DNA of 64,000 nt. It comes from Crambe crambe (Eukaryota; Porifera; Demospongiae; Poecilosclerida; Crambeidae). Location of the stretch: the NCBI GenBank assembly GCA_963924555.1, contig OZ004590.1, positions 2,953,001-3,017,000 on the forward strand. Reading direction: 5' to 3'. This document shows positions 61,601-62,165 of this stretch, piece after piece. The stretch's first letter is position 1, and every line of letters begins with the position of its first letter. The notes beneath the pieces are model-generated. The model saw only the letters and a list, made by a program, of their open reading frames with translations. It was not told the DNA's origin and did not search any database. The position numbers and the translations under genes were made by a program.

Positions 61601-62054
61601 ATCAGCTCTCTGTTAGTGCATTAAACTTGAAATTTGGTTAAGAATTGAGACGGTTATAGCAGTCATAGTGAATGCGAATAGACTTATGCTCCATAATGCT
61701 CTATCTGTTGATCATGTTCTCCCTTCAAGTAAGAACTTACTTTATTTCGATTTTGACATGTAGATTCTGGTCTTGATGACTGTGGTATGGAGACTCTTGT
61801 TCCTGTGATAAATGCTGTGGGAACAAATGGCAATAGGTATACATTTAAGAACAATGTTACTTGTTATGGTTTGTTTTTTCTTGCCTTTTTTGCTCTACTA
61901 TTCTTTAATAATACACCAACTGTACTTTCCTTTAGTGTGTTGGCCTTCCTCCATGTGCTCAGACTGCAGACCATCATTGAACAGCACTTACAACTCTCGG
62001 ATCTTGTTGACTGCAAGCGATCAATTCTGTCTCTATCTCACCAGGCTTATGCAG
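4541..62054 (+). CDS. MDN1: Midasin (AAA+ ATPase of 60S ribosome maturation), internal part, 25 exons
   Basis: This is the spanning entry for the exons listed separately. Midasin is a giant dynein-like AAA+ protein of the nucleus/nucleolus that removes assembly factors from pre-60S particles using ATP. The exons encode, in order: the Walker B, sensor and arginine-finger half of AAA4; all of AAA5 (Walker A GPPGVGKT, Walker B WIILDE); all of AAA6 (Walker A GPSCCGKS); then the beginning of the linker. Order and spacing match animal midasin as I know it. All 25 exons join in phase (3265 bases, 1088 codons plus one base). Introns are GT-AG except one GC-AG. Domain numbering is from family knowledge. 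The start, AAA1-3, most of the linker, acidic region and MIDAS domain are outside the window. About 70 residues relative to human are not accounted for between exons 21 and 22, so an exon may be missing there. Confidence 0.93.
4906..5020 (+). CDS. MDN1: Midasin exon 2: AAA4 arginine-finger segment
   Basis: Acceptor TTTTAG, donor GTGAGT; in phase 0, out phase 1. The start LSPALRNRFVEIWCP is the conserved segment following the GKKE of the previous exon and holds the arginine-finger region (ALRNRF). Confidence 0.92.
5444..5501 (+). CDS. MDN1: Midasin exon 3: AAA4 helical lid
   Basis: Short 58-base exon after TTGTATAG; donor GTTTGAG is weak. It encodes MLDVLEWLKHIPR-like helical sequence corresponding to the lid of AAA4. 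Phase 1 in, phase 2 out; it joins exon 4 across a 60-base intron with a T/C-rich tract (TTTTTTTCCCCCCAG). Confidence 0.82.
5562..5854 (+). CDS. MDN1: Midasin exon 4: AAA4 lid, SVRDILTWIRFMN motif
   Basis: The acceptor CCCCCCAG is clear. It encodes the conserved SVRDILTWIRFMN and the downstream lid, ending ILPFTISRG. The reading frame fits the next exon only if the donor is the GC dinucleotide in AGAG|GCAAGT at 5855, a textbook GC-AG donor; no GT nearby keeps the frame. Confidence 0.88.
6204..6409 (+). CDS. MDN1: Midasin exon 5: AAA5 Walker A
   Basis: Acceptor CTTTCCAG, donor GTGAGC. Encodes LLLEGPPGVGKTSL (P-loop GPPGVGKT) followed by RINLSEQT, the signature of midasin AAA5. Phase 1 in, phase 0 out. 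Confidence 0.95.
6602..6724 (+). CDS. MDN1: Midasin exon 6: AAA5 Walker B
   Basis: 41 codons, phase 0 at both ends. Encodes DVSDLFGCDLPVEG, FEWRDGPFLKAL and the Walker B GDWIILDE with aspartate and glutamate intact. The following intron (6725-6998) is built of imperfect repeats of a TGTGAGATCTTTG motif. Confidence 0.94.
6999..7061 (+). CDS. MDN1: Midasin exon 7: AAA5 after Walker B
   Basis: A 21-codon exon, acceptor CGTTTTAG, donor GTAATT. Encodes MNLASQSVLEGLNACLDHRG, matching the conserved NLASQSVLEGLNA segment. Confidence 0.93.
7460..7591 (+). CDS. MDN1: Midasin exon 8: AAA5 sensor and arginine finger
   Basis: 44 codons, phase 0/0, acceptor CATAAAG, donor GTCAGT. Encodes VYVPELGMTFKV, IFACQNPLQQGGGRKGLP and SFINRFTQ, the AAA5 sensor 1 and arginine-finger region. 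Confidence 0.94.
7896..8003 (+). CDS. MDN1: Midasin exon 9: AAA5 lid start
   Basis: 36 codons, acceptor TTGCACCAG, donor GTACGT. Encodes VHMEPLSSYDLL and a helix ending MIEFTSK, matching the segment after FTQ in midasin. The next intron contains a 550-base pyrimidine microsatellite. Confidence 0.88.
8095..8646. repeat. Pyrimidine (CCCTCTCT-type) microsatellite, ~550 bp
   Basis: Almost pure C/T on the + strand with CTCTCTCCCCTCTTCCCT-type units. It fills most of the midasin intron 8004-8668 and stops 23-24 bases before exon 10. Translated frames on both strands (up to 218 codons, Ser-Pro-Leu or Arg-Glu-Gly) are low-complexity artefacts. Confidence 0.97.
8669..8734 (+). CDS. MDN1: Midasin exon 10: AAA5 lid, WEFNLRDLFRWCQL
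   Basis: 22 codons beginning only 24 bases after the pyrimidine microsatellite. The peptide WEFNLRDLFRWCQLM is among the most conserved lid motifs of midasin and fixes frame and borders (acceptor TATTCAAG, donor GTACAT). The basic insert seen before WEFN in human is absent here, so the lid is shorter or a tiny exon was missed. Confidence 0.92.
8916..9093. mobile_element. Palindromic MITE, family A copy 1
   Basis: The left arm from GTCTATTTGCATCCACCTTG (8915) and the right arm ending CAAGGTGGATGCAAATACAC (9094) are inverted copies over about 75 bases each, with a loop around 9000-9020. Both arms carry GATCATTCACTATAACTG and the AATTCTTAACC core also found in the copy at 61.5 kb and, partly, in the larger element at 56.2 kb. 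Confidence 0.85.
9205..9723 (+). pseudogene. Truncated non-LTR (LINE) reverse transcriptase
   Basis: Frame 9205-9486 contains ECLFADDGALLAPTRS, the FADD form of the RT catalytic box, followed by TVSIPKTKHMV. A second frame (9525-9723) continues with AFGALRKAVFLDGNLS, RRLYNACVLSVLL and ECWTPLRKHL, the typical C-terminal RT segment. The join needs a frame change near 9486-9525, and sequence stops abruptly at 9723. It lacks N-terminal RT, endonuclease and 3' tail: a dead 5'- and 3'-truncated fragment. Confidence 0.88.
9724..11412 (-). pseudogene. Degenerate protein-coding remnants, unknown family; direct repeats
   Basis: Minus-strand frames 9724-9946, 10121-10330 and 10361-10567 look protein-like (for example YGVSFGLIKPVVILKLTIDS and PGEFEYLLAVREGDITLSVH) but are short and separated by stops, as expected of a decayed gene. 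I do not recognise the family. A 70-base direct repeat starting GACGAGGGAACA occurs at about 10927 and 11304. Nothing else seen in 10568-11412. Confidence 0.4.
11413..12842 (-). mobile_element. DNA transposon remnant with 20-bp terminal inverted repeats
   Basis: AAGTTAAAATCAAACGACTC at 11413-11432 is repeated inverted at about 12823-12842, giving a 1430-base element. Minus-strand frames inside it (12448-12672, then about 12360-12110, 12112-11870, 11888-11595) form the successive pieces of one protein: ADYFKGMKHTGSAL, ITAQNAWLLANMFDV, FTKWL then VDDDASIRIENPAGNHG, NSKEAVKREFLLFVDLHSQP, and QKLDYCDLCVEYKEQ. I recall this order from multicopy transposon proteins of fish, cnidarians and sponges but cannot name the superfamily. 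At least three frameshifts or stops break it. The C-terminal catalytic part is not visible. The 12-mer TGTGAAGGTCCC lies just left of the element and again at 13026. Confidence 0.7.
12843..14102. other. Intronic; hypothetical minus-strand frame and poly-A run
   Basis: A 138-codon minus-strand frame at 13181-13597 contains GRALYFVLVSGQSYQSRKDR and YDYYIEKFQIRKGNAFYVYS, which reads as real protein, but it has no ATG start, no recognisable family and no neighbours. A run of about 25 A lies at 13922-13946. Otherwise nothing recognised. Confidence 0.4.
14103..14372 (-). pseudogene. Tyrosine recombinase C-terminal fragment (DIRS/Crypton-like)
   Basis: The minus-strand frame reads LNTHSFRIGAATHAAHIGMP, then HIKLLGRWCSMAYQRYT. 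This is the tyrosine recombinase C-terminal signature: HxxR (HSFR), the late W of LGRW and the nucleophile Y in AYQRY. The catalytic domain's first Arg box is not in frame upstream, so the copy is 5'-truncated. DIRS/Ngaro retroelements and Cryptons both carry such domains; I cannot tell which. Lies antisense in the 9.7 kb midasin intron. Confidence 0.78.
15116..15636 (-). CDS. RING-like zinc-finger protein, exon 2
   Basis: The frame encodes about 173 residues. A cysteine-rich C-terminal half gives C89-x2-C92, C105-C106, C112-x2-C115 and C130-x2-C133 (numbering within the exon), i.e. FKCSICQDVLEPP, RCCKYLIGCEKCVDRWY and KPCPQCGAE. This is RING/U-box-like; the N-terminal half is basic and serine-rich. 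The ATTATAG acceptor (reverse strand) precedes GTTTGAATTTTTGG at 15636, which fits exon 1 in phase. The stop is at 15116-15118; alternatively a GTACTT donor near 15133 could lead to another exon. Similar RING proteins are multicopy in fish and cnidarian genomes, often near transposons (recollection). It could be a nested gene or an element cargo gene. Confidence 0.6.
15703..15733 (-). CDS. RING-like protein, candidate exon 1 with ATG
   Basis: On the minus strand an ATG at 15733 opens MELEDSSGTQ and one extra base, then a good donor CAAG|GTGAGC. Phase 1 joins exon 2 at 15636 to continue G-L-N-F-W-K. The 66-base intron contains a poly-A/poly-T stretch. The combination of start codon, donor, acceptor and phase makes this more than chance, but transcription is unproven. 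Confidence 0.5.
15806..15866. repeat. (CATA)n microsatellite
   Basis: Tetranucleotide CATA run, about 15 units, with one CATG interruption. Confidence 0.95.
16046..17642 (-). pseudogene. Degenerate copy 1 of a spliced multicopy gene family with E-V-K motif
   Basis: Minus-strand pieces, in order: GRGLVVRHISRWDSKEPYLF (17352-17642); KEKYSLSQILFG and AVAFSNIAG ending at a GTTAGT donor (about 17026-17105); an acceptor then LVVASDKSFPLVALLGLPVA and EALSYINGFFSG (16722-16961); VPTLLFNKQSFRIAIYDCKE (16549-16731); a frame with FEIFPIVMDELDGRENKEAD (about 16355-16500); and, after a frameshift, a VVEVK box followed by DKDKLVQLFLEAVYTWEKEG (16046-16360). The D...EVK arrangement is reminiscent of PD-(D/E)XK nucleases. 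Stops and frame changes show it is decayed. The same motifs recur at 34.9-35.3 kb. Family unnamed by me. Confidence 0.5.
17640..17800. repeat. Local direct repeat, ~75 bp, two copies
   Basis: AAGTTCCATCAACTTTCACC followed by GTGAGGCAT and TTGGACAAGCTCTC occurs at 17641 and about 17727; the second copy lacks about a dozen bases. Confidence 0.85.
18111..18362. repeat. Dispersed hairpin repeat, family B copy 1
   Basis: About 250 bases starting GGGTGCTAGGGTTTTATG and ending near CAGCGGCCCTTTGATC match 62166-62388 along nearly the whole length (shared words include TATCCTGCTATAGCTAGCTA and GGAGATTAAAT). This copy has lost part of the left arm of the hairpin seen in the other copy. It lies 75 bases before midasin exon 11. 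Confidence 0.85.
18438..18518 (+). CDS. MDN1: Midasin exon 11: AAA5 lid
   Basis: 27 codons in phase 0/0 between TTGGAAG and a GTACGA donor. Encodes DESSWDPGSYVEVIF followed by a basic stretch, corresponding to the human segment with YDPGQHVFLVYGERMR. It follows a 9.7 kb intron. Recognition rests on pattern, phase and the fit to exon 12. Confidence 0.75.
18908..19003 (+). CDS. MDN1: Midasin exon 12: AAA5-AAA6 connector
   Basis: 32 codons, acceptor TTTTTGTAG, donor GTATGT. Encodes VRELFSEVFKG and FQISPSAVQ, matching the conserved VF...VFG ... RITPYDVQ connector. Confidence 0.85.
19229..24834. repeat. Minisatellite array, 43- and 47-bp units, ~5.6 kb
   Basis: The core TCACTTGCTAGCTGGCTGAG recurs throughout. 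Units are either 47 bases (ending CTTAACTTTC or CTTGACTTTC) or 43 bases (CTTATC form, lacking ACTT). A second variant position reads CAAGCG, CAAGAG or CAAGTG before ATCACTTG. Left-edge units are diverged (CTAACTCACTGAG, CTGTTCTTGACC); the interior is homogenised. By length it holds about 120 units. No frame of interest; it fills most of the midasin intron 19004-27089. Confidence 0.98.
24835..27089. other. Intronic; P-loop fragment and short repeats
   Basis: Apart from the fragment at 25388-25699 no gene is seen. A ~79-base direct repeat around 26255-26395 shares CCTAAACCGCACACGTCACA. A TTTA/CTTA simple repeat at 27040-27080 lies just before midasin exon 13. Confidence 0.6.
25388..25699 (-). 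pseudogene. P-loop NTPase-like fragment
   Basis: The minus-strand frame contains KTRHPIFMVCNGGDVGKSRL followed by LDEFQQLALQACVDNL. HPIFMVCNGGDVGKS looks like a beta-strand plus Walker A (GGDVGKS). Further minus-strand frames down to about 25000 continue with protein-like sequence interrupted by stops. No start, no Walker B seen. It may belong to the same degenerate family as the pieces at 16-17.6 and 34.5-37 kb, but nothing in the sequence links them directly. Confidence 0.5.
27090..27230 (+). CDS. MDN1: Midasin exon 13: lead-in to AAA6
   Basis: 47 codons, acceptor TTTCTCCAG, donor GTATGT. Encodes GLLLLHSQLPALEALLYC and VKMKWMAIL, equivalent to the conserved LLLLHQSFQPLESIMKCVQM..VIL strand immediately before the AAA6 P-loop. 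It follows an 8.1 kb intron dominated by the 43/47-bp minisatellite. Confidence 0.92.
27301..27348. repeat. (GA)n microsatellite
   Basis: About 24 GA units in the intron between midasin exons 13 and 14. Confidence 0.97.
27494..27622 (+). CDS. MDN1: Midasin exon 14: AAA6 Walker A
   Basis: 43 codons, phase 0/0. Encodes the P-loop VGPSCCGKSSVVQTLA, the strand LTGHKLLEFPMNSDTDT and DLLGGYEQ. The P-loop lysine and following serine are intact. The 3' part of the exon contains a 17-base word shared with the adjoining intronic minisatellite (see findings). Confidence 0.95.
27631..27945. repeat. 18-bp minisatellite CACTGACACCATTGATCC
   Basis: About 16 copies of GACACCATTGAT in an 18-base unit, with some units reduced or reading ATTCC. 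It fills the intron between midasin exons 14 and 15 starting 8 bases after the exon 14 donor. The repeat frame is open into exon 15 but is not in frame with exon 14, which meets TAA immediately. Confidence 0.97.
27969..28110 (+). CDS. MDN1: Midasin exon 15: AAA6 insert
   Basis: Acceptor TTTTAAAG, donor GTAAGA; phase 0 in, 1 out. Encodes a helical stretch (NLSRAFGNLMSSIQDVL) in the poorly conserved insertion between Walker A and Walker B of AAA6. Assigned mainly by splice sites, phase and location. Confidence 0.8.
28250..28348 (+). CDS. MDN1: Midasin exon 16: AAA6 insert
   Basis: Acceptor TTTCGTAG, donor GTAAAT; phase 1/1. Encodes MDMLQCCLKLKGVLKSSLL, a helix in the variable AAA6 insertion. 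Assigned by splice sites and phase. Confidence 0.75.
28732..28882 (+). CDS. MDN1: Midasin exon 17: AAA6 Walker B (altered)
   Basis: Acceptor TTCTGATAG, donor GTGAGT; phase 1/2. Encodes FEWVDNVLVKALEHGHWLM, then ITHANFC. The frame is fixed by FEWVD...LVKAL and NFC, which match midasin exactly in spacing. In human the equivalent of ITHANFC reads MDNVNFC, so the Walker B aspartate is threonine here and the next asparagine is histidine. Confidence 0.92.
29083..29923. repeat. Tandem duplication, ~410-430 bp, two copies
   Basis: ATATATCTAGGTCTACACTC at about 29083 and 29495 begins two similar segments sharing GATGCATGGAGCTTTCTG, GGAGCCTATCATGCTCACTT and GAATGTTGAACATTGCCCT. Non-coding. Confidence 0.9.
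30001..30046. repeat. (GA)n microsatellite
   Basis: 23 AG units; nothing else recognised between 29924 and 30519. Confidence 0.97.
30520..32690. repeat. G-rich minisatellite, ~86-97 bp unit, ~2.2 kb
   Basis: Units contain TCCCTGCACATGTGGCTGGA, a GGAGGAGGGAGGGAGGAAGG tract, GTCCCTGCACCGAGTGGTTG and GGCTGTAGGAGGAGGGGGAG. About two dozen copies. A higher-order block is duplicated with a 708-base offset: the unusual word GAGGAAGGCT stands at 31541 and 32249. Frames are open on both strands and in several registers (a 697-codon minus-strand frame is the longest), which is expected when the unit has no stops; no splice sites or protein family support coding. Confidence 0.96.
32691..34560. other. 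Intronic; no recognised gene, short duplications
   Basis: The + strand reads DVSGFGIQKDEVFSLNILAF then AAPREEVYEM and stop near 32842-32935, protein-like but isolated. A 90-base direct repeat around 33630-33790 shares CTGCTTGGAAGTACTTCTGT. Another pair at about 34128 and 34248 shares ATGCTGGTGAAGCTGGAGAT or its CGTGCTGG variant. Families unknown. Confidence 0.5.
34561..37180 (-). pseudogene. Degenerate copies 2 onward of the spliced multicopy family
   Basis: Minus strand. 35046-35360 contains RKYSLHHILFGKHAVSFSEV then AG at a GTTAGT donor, and upstream LGHYDNLRGPEYLTLLTRQV. After an acceptor near 35008 the sequence reads LEIVTNGTVTFG, then in another frame EAALAAINGLLSGAN (about 34890-34935). 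These match the 17.0-16.85 kb pieces in order and in the position of the intron. The GPEYLTLL part is present again at about 35770-35905 and 37018-37160, so the locus is internally duplicated. Near 36846-36960 a coiled-coil-like piece (LAEQPELLLKIKNIFQDEIE) is visible. All copies are broken. Confidence 0.5.
35907..36789. repeat. 222-bp tandem repeat, three full copies plus one partial
   Basis: ATGTCAACCCAGTCAGCAAG starts at 36124, 36346 and 36568; the last copy ends at 36789. A partial, slightly different unit precedes (35907-36123). Units differ by single bases. 222 is divisible by three, so an identical 68-codon frame recurs, but it is not evidence of coding. A related ~140-base pair lies at 35344-35600. 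Confidence 0.96.
37181..39398. other. Intronic; nothing recognised
   Basis: Frames at 38359-38643 and 38663-38863 are short and isolated, without splice partners or recognisable motifs. No repeat of note. Confidence 0.5.
39399..39692. mobile_element. Probable mariner-type MITE remnant
   Basis: CAGTGAAACCTTTATTAAGA and ACCACC on the left are mirrored on the right by GGTGGTCACTATAGACAGGT and TTCTCTG. The form CAGTGAAACCT...ACCACC is a common Tc1/mariner-type MITE end. TA precedes the left end but the right flank is TG, so no target duplication is preserved. A fragment of similar sequence lies at about 9118-9165. It ends 65 bases before midasin exon 18. Confidence 0.6.
39757..39873 (+). CDS. 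MDN1: Midasin exon 18: AAA6 after Walker B
   Basis: Acceptor TTGTTTCAG, donor GTAAAG; phase 2/2. Encodes ASVLDRLNGLLEPGGIL, MDERG and KPHPSF, matching the conserved PSVLDRLNALLEPGGVL..SERG segment. It follows the 10.9 kb intron. Confidence 0.94.
39940..39973. repeat. (GA)n microsatellite
   Basis: About 17 GA units, shortly after midasin exon 18. The phrase ACCAAGGGATCAATGGT flanks it on both sides. Confidence 0.95.
41078..43285 (-). mobile_element. Full-length hAT transposon with 8-bp target-site duplication
   Basis: CTGAACAT at 41078-41085 and 43278-43285 are perfect 8-base direct repeats, the hAT standard. Between them (41086-43277, 2192 bases) the ends are inverted: TAGTGGTGGGCGATACT at the left, its complement at the right. 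The flanking DNA is part of an older duplication whose other copy (around 46710-46745) lacks the insertion. The only gene is the intact transposase. Confidence 0.95.
41300..43108 (-). CDS. hAT (ZBED/Tam3-type) transposase, intact, 602 aa
   Basis: One uninterrupted exon with ATG. Domains in order: BED zinc finger at about residues 10-55 (CTICN ... HLKNKHH, a C2H2-type arrangement); RNase H-like core with AVTTDIWTSRATQGYITVTC (first catalytic D, about residue 175), VVCVTTDNANN (second D, about 240) and the CFAHTLNLIIQD helix and VQTRWNS motif; C-terminal hAT dimerisation region with FLWWKQNCVHYPMLTKLAMK, YLCIPGTSVPSERIFSKAGE and KRNRLKP. Length is normal for the family and no frame break is seen. 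It may be recently active or domesticated; the intact inverted repeats and target duplication favour a recent insertion. Confidence 0.95.
   Translation of the reverse strand: MMMSVKRKRSAVWTYFTEGKDGKDPTCTICNESVKTAGNTSNLLKHLKNKHHDAYQHVHEEQEEMKRLKEDKSGSCAGSKKQVTLSESLTKTSGYRKDSQRRKIIDDALIKMLALDLQPASIVEDRGFLNFMEILDPRYTPPSRRTIMRNLLPQKYEAVQEAVKVKLANVQYCAVTTDIWTSRATQGYITVTCHFLDASWELHSIVLDTVQINESHTAENIAMELMRITDKWGITQKVVCVTTDNANNIVAAVRLNKWNHIPCFAHTLNLIIQDSLQESKELTDIRKKCRNIVTYFHHSSKATDKLASIQARLNLDNLKLIQEVQTRWNSVFYMFERLMEQHEAVTTTLCLLDKSDLCLSSEEIECMKSAVSLLKPFEAATREVSGDSYVTVSKLIPLARSLQQLTVGTSTTTKLGDYLCLQMRRRFLNMESHHILSAATLLDPRLKKIAFADSGVAESCVRRLTSEMASTNESTMPMVATDTIGLCPTTTSTTRDMSGLWHLFDQQVAETRRTSTSNAMSEIRQYTQQKNLDRKEDLFLWWKQNCVHYPMLTKLAMKYLCIPGTSVPSERIFSKAGELVSVKRNRLKPKHVNIFLFLNKNI
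43432..46097 (-). mobile_element. MULE-like DNA transposon with long terminal inverted repeats
   Basis: The left end GGGTGGGTGCAAAACCTGGA and the inverted right end GGGTGGATGCAAAACCTGGA start terminal repeats of about 55-75 bases, both containing GACTTTGGACCAGCTTTTGG. The right repeat has an extra tandem TGGACT block. No target duplication is visible: the left flank is the end and the right flank the start of a duplicated host unit. A spliced minus-strand gene lies inside. Confidence 0.85.
43829..45982 (-). pseudogene. MULE-like transposase gene, spliced, SWIM finger, no DDE core seen
   Basis: Minus-strand exons: ATG at 45982, MESECIIISDSGSDTEYDE, to a GTAAGT donor (45885-45982); SVLDDSDTEVEEAEIS (45529-45615); FNNDREMPIYSQVTSGYHIG to YDKFHRRIADIQ (45089-45486); HESDFDICFDRC and YIRDGQLSFFDYF (about 44830-45000). 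Then 44465-44782: IFTTNSSESINAVVKRKVNF and NEMHEESIRALSGRGQYRL, the post-catalytic MULE segment; finally 43829-44389 with a SWIM zinc finger (YACDNNCLQWKSSRICSHI). The region where the DDE catalytic core should lie, between 44830 and 44782, is too short, so the core seems deleted. The tail contains a short repeat FNLLATPI. Judged non-autonomous; exon borders are inferred. Confidence 0.7.
47150..47520. repeat. Short imperfect repeats before midasin exon 19
   Basis: Three copies of a ~19-base ACCAGGACAGTGTAATC unit (about 47153-47210) and two of GGGGGTGTTGTGTCCATGGT (about 47463-47515). Confidence 0.85.
47544..47628 (+). CDS. MDN1: Midasin exon 19: AAA6 sensor and arginine finger
   Basis: Acceptor TTATCCAG, donor GTACGT; phase 2/0. 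Encodes LFLTMDSNHGEVSRAMRNRG, the sensor 1 (TMD) and arginine-finger (SRAMRNRG) segment, then LEIYL. It follows the 7.7 kb intron with the hAT and MULE-like elements. Confidence 0.95.
47646..47845. repeat. ~75-bp tandem repeat, three copies
   Basis: CTAGACATTAATCTCTCGAT with GAGAGCTAGAAACAATCAC recurs three times in the intron between midasin exons 19 and 20. Confidence 0.93.
48000..48102 (+). CDS. MDN1: Midasin exon 20: AAA6 lid
   Basis: Acceptor GTTGTGTAG, donor GTCTGT; phase 0/1. Encodes a helical stretch containing DGLSLLLSGGLERDLACDVM, comparable with the human LLHSLGLVGNSVCDILLAL segment. Confidence 0.82.
48206..48333 (+). CDS. MDN1: Midasin exon 21: AAA6 lid
   Basis: Acceptor TCAATATAG, donor GTATGG; phase 1/0. 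Encodes HKALKLSSLCDDQLNDLTCK followed by AARLCGLGL, plausibly the human TLIQTAILIVQYLQRGLSL helix. Confidence 0.78.
48403..48581. mobile_element. 179-bp MITE with TA target duplication
   Basis: CAGTAGTTTGCAGAACAGTT at the left and its complement at the right begin ~50-base inverted arms, flanked by TA on both sides (48401-48402 and 48582-48583). Tc1/mariner-type by target site. Lies 70 bases after midasin exon 21. Confidence 0.88.
48689..48796. repeat. 54-bp tandem duplication
   Basis: CTGGTGGCCTTTGCCC begins at 48689 and 48743; copies differ by one or two bases. Nothing further recognised from 48797 to 49316. Confidence 0.93.
51731..53545 (-). CDS. POT/SLC15-like peptide transporter, copy 1, 604 aa
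   Basis: Single intact exon, ATG at 53545, TGA at 51731. It is a polytopic membrane protein with about 12 hydrophobic segments. Family marks: GLLADIKFGRYKT at about residues 98-110 (POT motif GxLADxxxGRYxT) and LEFIASQSPYSMKGLL at about 502-516 (POT motif EFxxSQxPxxMKG). POT proteins are proton-coupled importers of di/tripeptides, histidine or nitrate. The ExxERF proton motif normally in the first helix is missing, so mechanism and substrate are uncertain. A large loop with KPPEGNSS lies mid-protein. It is antisense inside the 11.9 kb midasin intron. By hand count it differs from copy 2 by about 31 substitutions and one extra leucine (about 95% identical). No intron and no obvious retro-tail. 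Confidence 0.88.
   Translation of the reverse strand: MVGQVNEQLPLLQVAATSVRKSAYNYIYNFFKIGCIKSKSAIVVLSWTLSALVGYNLVNPINAWIVFMSKKLSIVRVVAISATVFLILGITLILLMAGLLADIKFGRYKTLRCSSYITLTASTFFVIFLVVYITVIGTVMPHHIPKVTFMFIFLGTTGVLVTSSITLTSSAINFGMDQLHDSSTRDSILFVHWYVWLNYLSVLITGIPWSLYYYDSYHVYYLDALRIAGFSLYLLIFCVFSFLLILSMCLVRHRRRWFLIEPCRVNPYKLVYRVVKFAWHHKVPVRRSAFTYCEDEWPSRLDLGKQKYGGPFTVEQVEDVKTFLGILKVLVSIMPLFMLQFVSESMLAEFSIHRDLFFKPPEGNSSYSVGHMIHTEGIVHYLFLSSGLLSPLLVLLIIPLYLFLLRPFITYHLPGLLRTILKRIGVGLLLVILSLLCALAMDVVVHERNSNQLCMFSLLNHTTHIVNESTSFRPRLYQNVYFFTSQHVLSALYNMLIDIGVLEFIASQSPYSMKGLLISVLFSLRMLAQGLGIIISTPFSISWKTSYPLSCGSGFYITHISIGVITFIVYAWVAKKYKHRTRDEPSLIRKYAEEYYSNIQDNDY
53613..54010 (-). pseudogene. Hydrophobic frame upstream of transporter 1, interrupted
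   Basis: Minus strand. MKLFISLFRCILALCF opens near 53985 and reaches a stop in this copy after ELFLSNG; a second frame (53613-53876) continues with VDVWSIFTVIFLLRYSKLAF and IFMMYFVWLLELGGFGVGLP. In copy 2 the first part is open through the second (59620-59907) but then stops at YFVWN. The two copies are broken at different points, so this may be a decayed 5' membrane-protein module or ordinary non-coding DNA. It ends about 65 bases before the transporter ATG. Confidence 0.35.
54303..54326. other. Duplication junction scar
   Basis: Between the two units lies TTGACCGAGGTGCTGTACG and a few more bases, which matches the sequence just 3' of the transporter stop codon (TTGACCGAGGTGCTCTATG at about 51711), not either unit end. 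It looks like the remains of another unit. Confidence 0.8.
56193..56984. mobile_element. MITE family A, 788-bp member, inserted at TA
   Basis: Element 56195-56982 begins AAGTCTATTCACGTTCACCT and ends with the inverted form (AGGTGAACGCGAATAGACTT), one mismatch in 22. TA stands at both sides; the unduplicated site AGAACTAGCTTTTGCC is seen in copy 1 at 51121. The first ~90 bases resemble the small palindromic copies at 8.9 and 61.5 kb (TCAATTCTTGACC, CACCAGCAG); the 600-base interior is unrelated to them and has no coding frame. Confidence 0.96.
57597..59408 (-). CDS. POT/SLC15-like peptide transporter, copy 2, 603 aa
   Basis: Single intact exon, ATG at 59408, stop at 57597, colinear with the 51731-53545 gene. 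It has the same POT motifs (GLLADIKFGRYKT; LEFIASQSPYSMKGLL) and also lacks ExxERF. Substitutions cluster in the N-terminal tail (KSAHTYTYDFF), one loop (FILLGILGVLMTSS) and the NSSHSLGHMIRIEG loop, while motif regions are unchanged. One residue is missing in FSLNHTT. Both copies remain open, which suggests that both are, or recently were, under selection. It lies antisense in the midasin intron. Confidence 0.88.
   Translation of the reverse strand: MDGQVDEQLPLLQVAATSVRKSAHTYTYDFFKIGCIKSKSAIVVLSWTLSALVGYNIVNPMNAWIVFMSKKLSIIRVVAISATVFLTLGVTLILLMAGLLADIKFGRYKTLRCSSYITLTASTFFVIFLVVYITVIDTVMPHHIPKVTFMFILLGILGVLMTSSITLMSSAINFGMDQLHDSSTRDSILFVHWYVWLNYLSVLITGIPWSLYYYDSYHVYYLDAFRIAGFSLYLLIFCVFSFLLILSMCLVRHRRRWFLIEPCRVNPYKLVYRVVKFAWHHKVPVHRSAFTYCEDEWPSRLDLGKQKYGGPFTVEQVEDVKTFLGILKVLVSIMPLFMLQFVSESMLAEFSIHRDLFFKPPEGNSSHSLGHMIRIEGIVHYLFLSSGLLSPLLVLLIIPLYLFLLRPFITYHLPGLLRTILKKMGVGLLLVILSLLCALAMDVVVHERNSNQLCMFSLNHTTHVVNESTSFRPPLYQNVYFFTSQHVLSALYNMLIDIGVLEFIASQSPYSMKGLLISVLFILRILAQALGIIISIPFSISWKTSYPLSCGSGFYITHISIGVITFIVYAWVAKKYKHRTRDEPSLIRKYAEEYYSNIQDNDY
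60274..60453 (+). CDS. MDN1: Midasin exon 22: AAA6-linker boundary
   Basis: 60 codons, phase 0/0, acceptor CCCTTACAG, donor GTGAGC. Encodes a segment containing GMKISLKECLSMPALTVTRR and DMVPVLHALS, resembling the human RMSMKTSS...FTLQDLEKIMQS. An alternative shorter exon could start at the CTTCTCAG ending at 60330. The preceding intron is 11.9 kb and contains the transporter genes. Confidence 0.75.
60960..61149 (+). CDS. MDN1: Midasin exon 23: linker
   Basis: Acceptor AACTTGCAG, donor GTAAGT; phase 0/1. Encodes a helical segment FMSHSTLLDKSLRLTLLEDL and VKISKQVMQSALKNW. Similar in character to the human linker after AAA6; assigned by open frame, splice sites and phase. Confidence 0.7.
61499..61685. 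mobile_element. Palindromic MITE, family A copy 2
   Basis: The left arm ATGCATTCACCTTGCCCCTT and the right end GTGAATGCGAATAGACTT are inverted; both arms share TATAACTGCTATAACTTTCT-like sequence and AATTCTTAACC. It resembles 8916-9093. Lies in the intron between midasin exons 23 and 24. Confidence 0.85.
61764..61836 (+). CDS. MDN1: Midasin exon 24: linker
   Basis: Acceptor TTGACATGTAG, donor GTATAC; phase 1/2, joining exon 25 in frame across a 99-base intron. Encodes DDCGMETLVPVINAVGTNGN. Low intrinsic conservation. Confidence 0.62.
61936..62054 (+). CDS. MDN1: Midasin exon 25: linker, last exon seen
   Basis: Acceptor TTCCTTTAG, donor GTGATC; phase 2/1. Encodes VLAFLHVLRLQTIIEQHLQL and a further helix ending in HQAYA. 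No stop codon is reached in frame, and no later exon is recognisable to 64000, so the gene continues beyond the window. Confidence 0.65.
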
Positions 62055-62165
62055 GTGATCACTAGTCACTATAGTGTGTGATATCGCTCGATATAATTGG
62101 GGCGAGCCTGAGCGAGCCCCACACTAGCGAGCTGGCTCTAGACTTTGCAATGTAATAATTATAAC

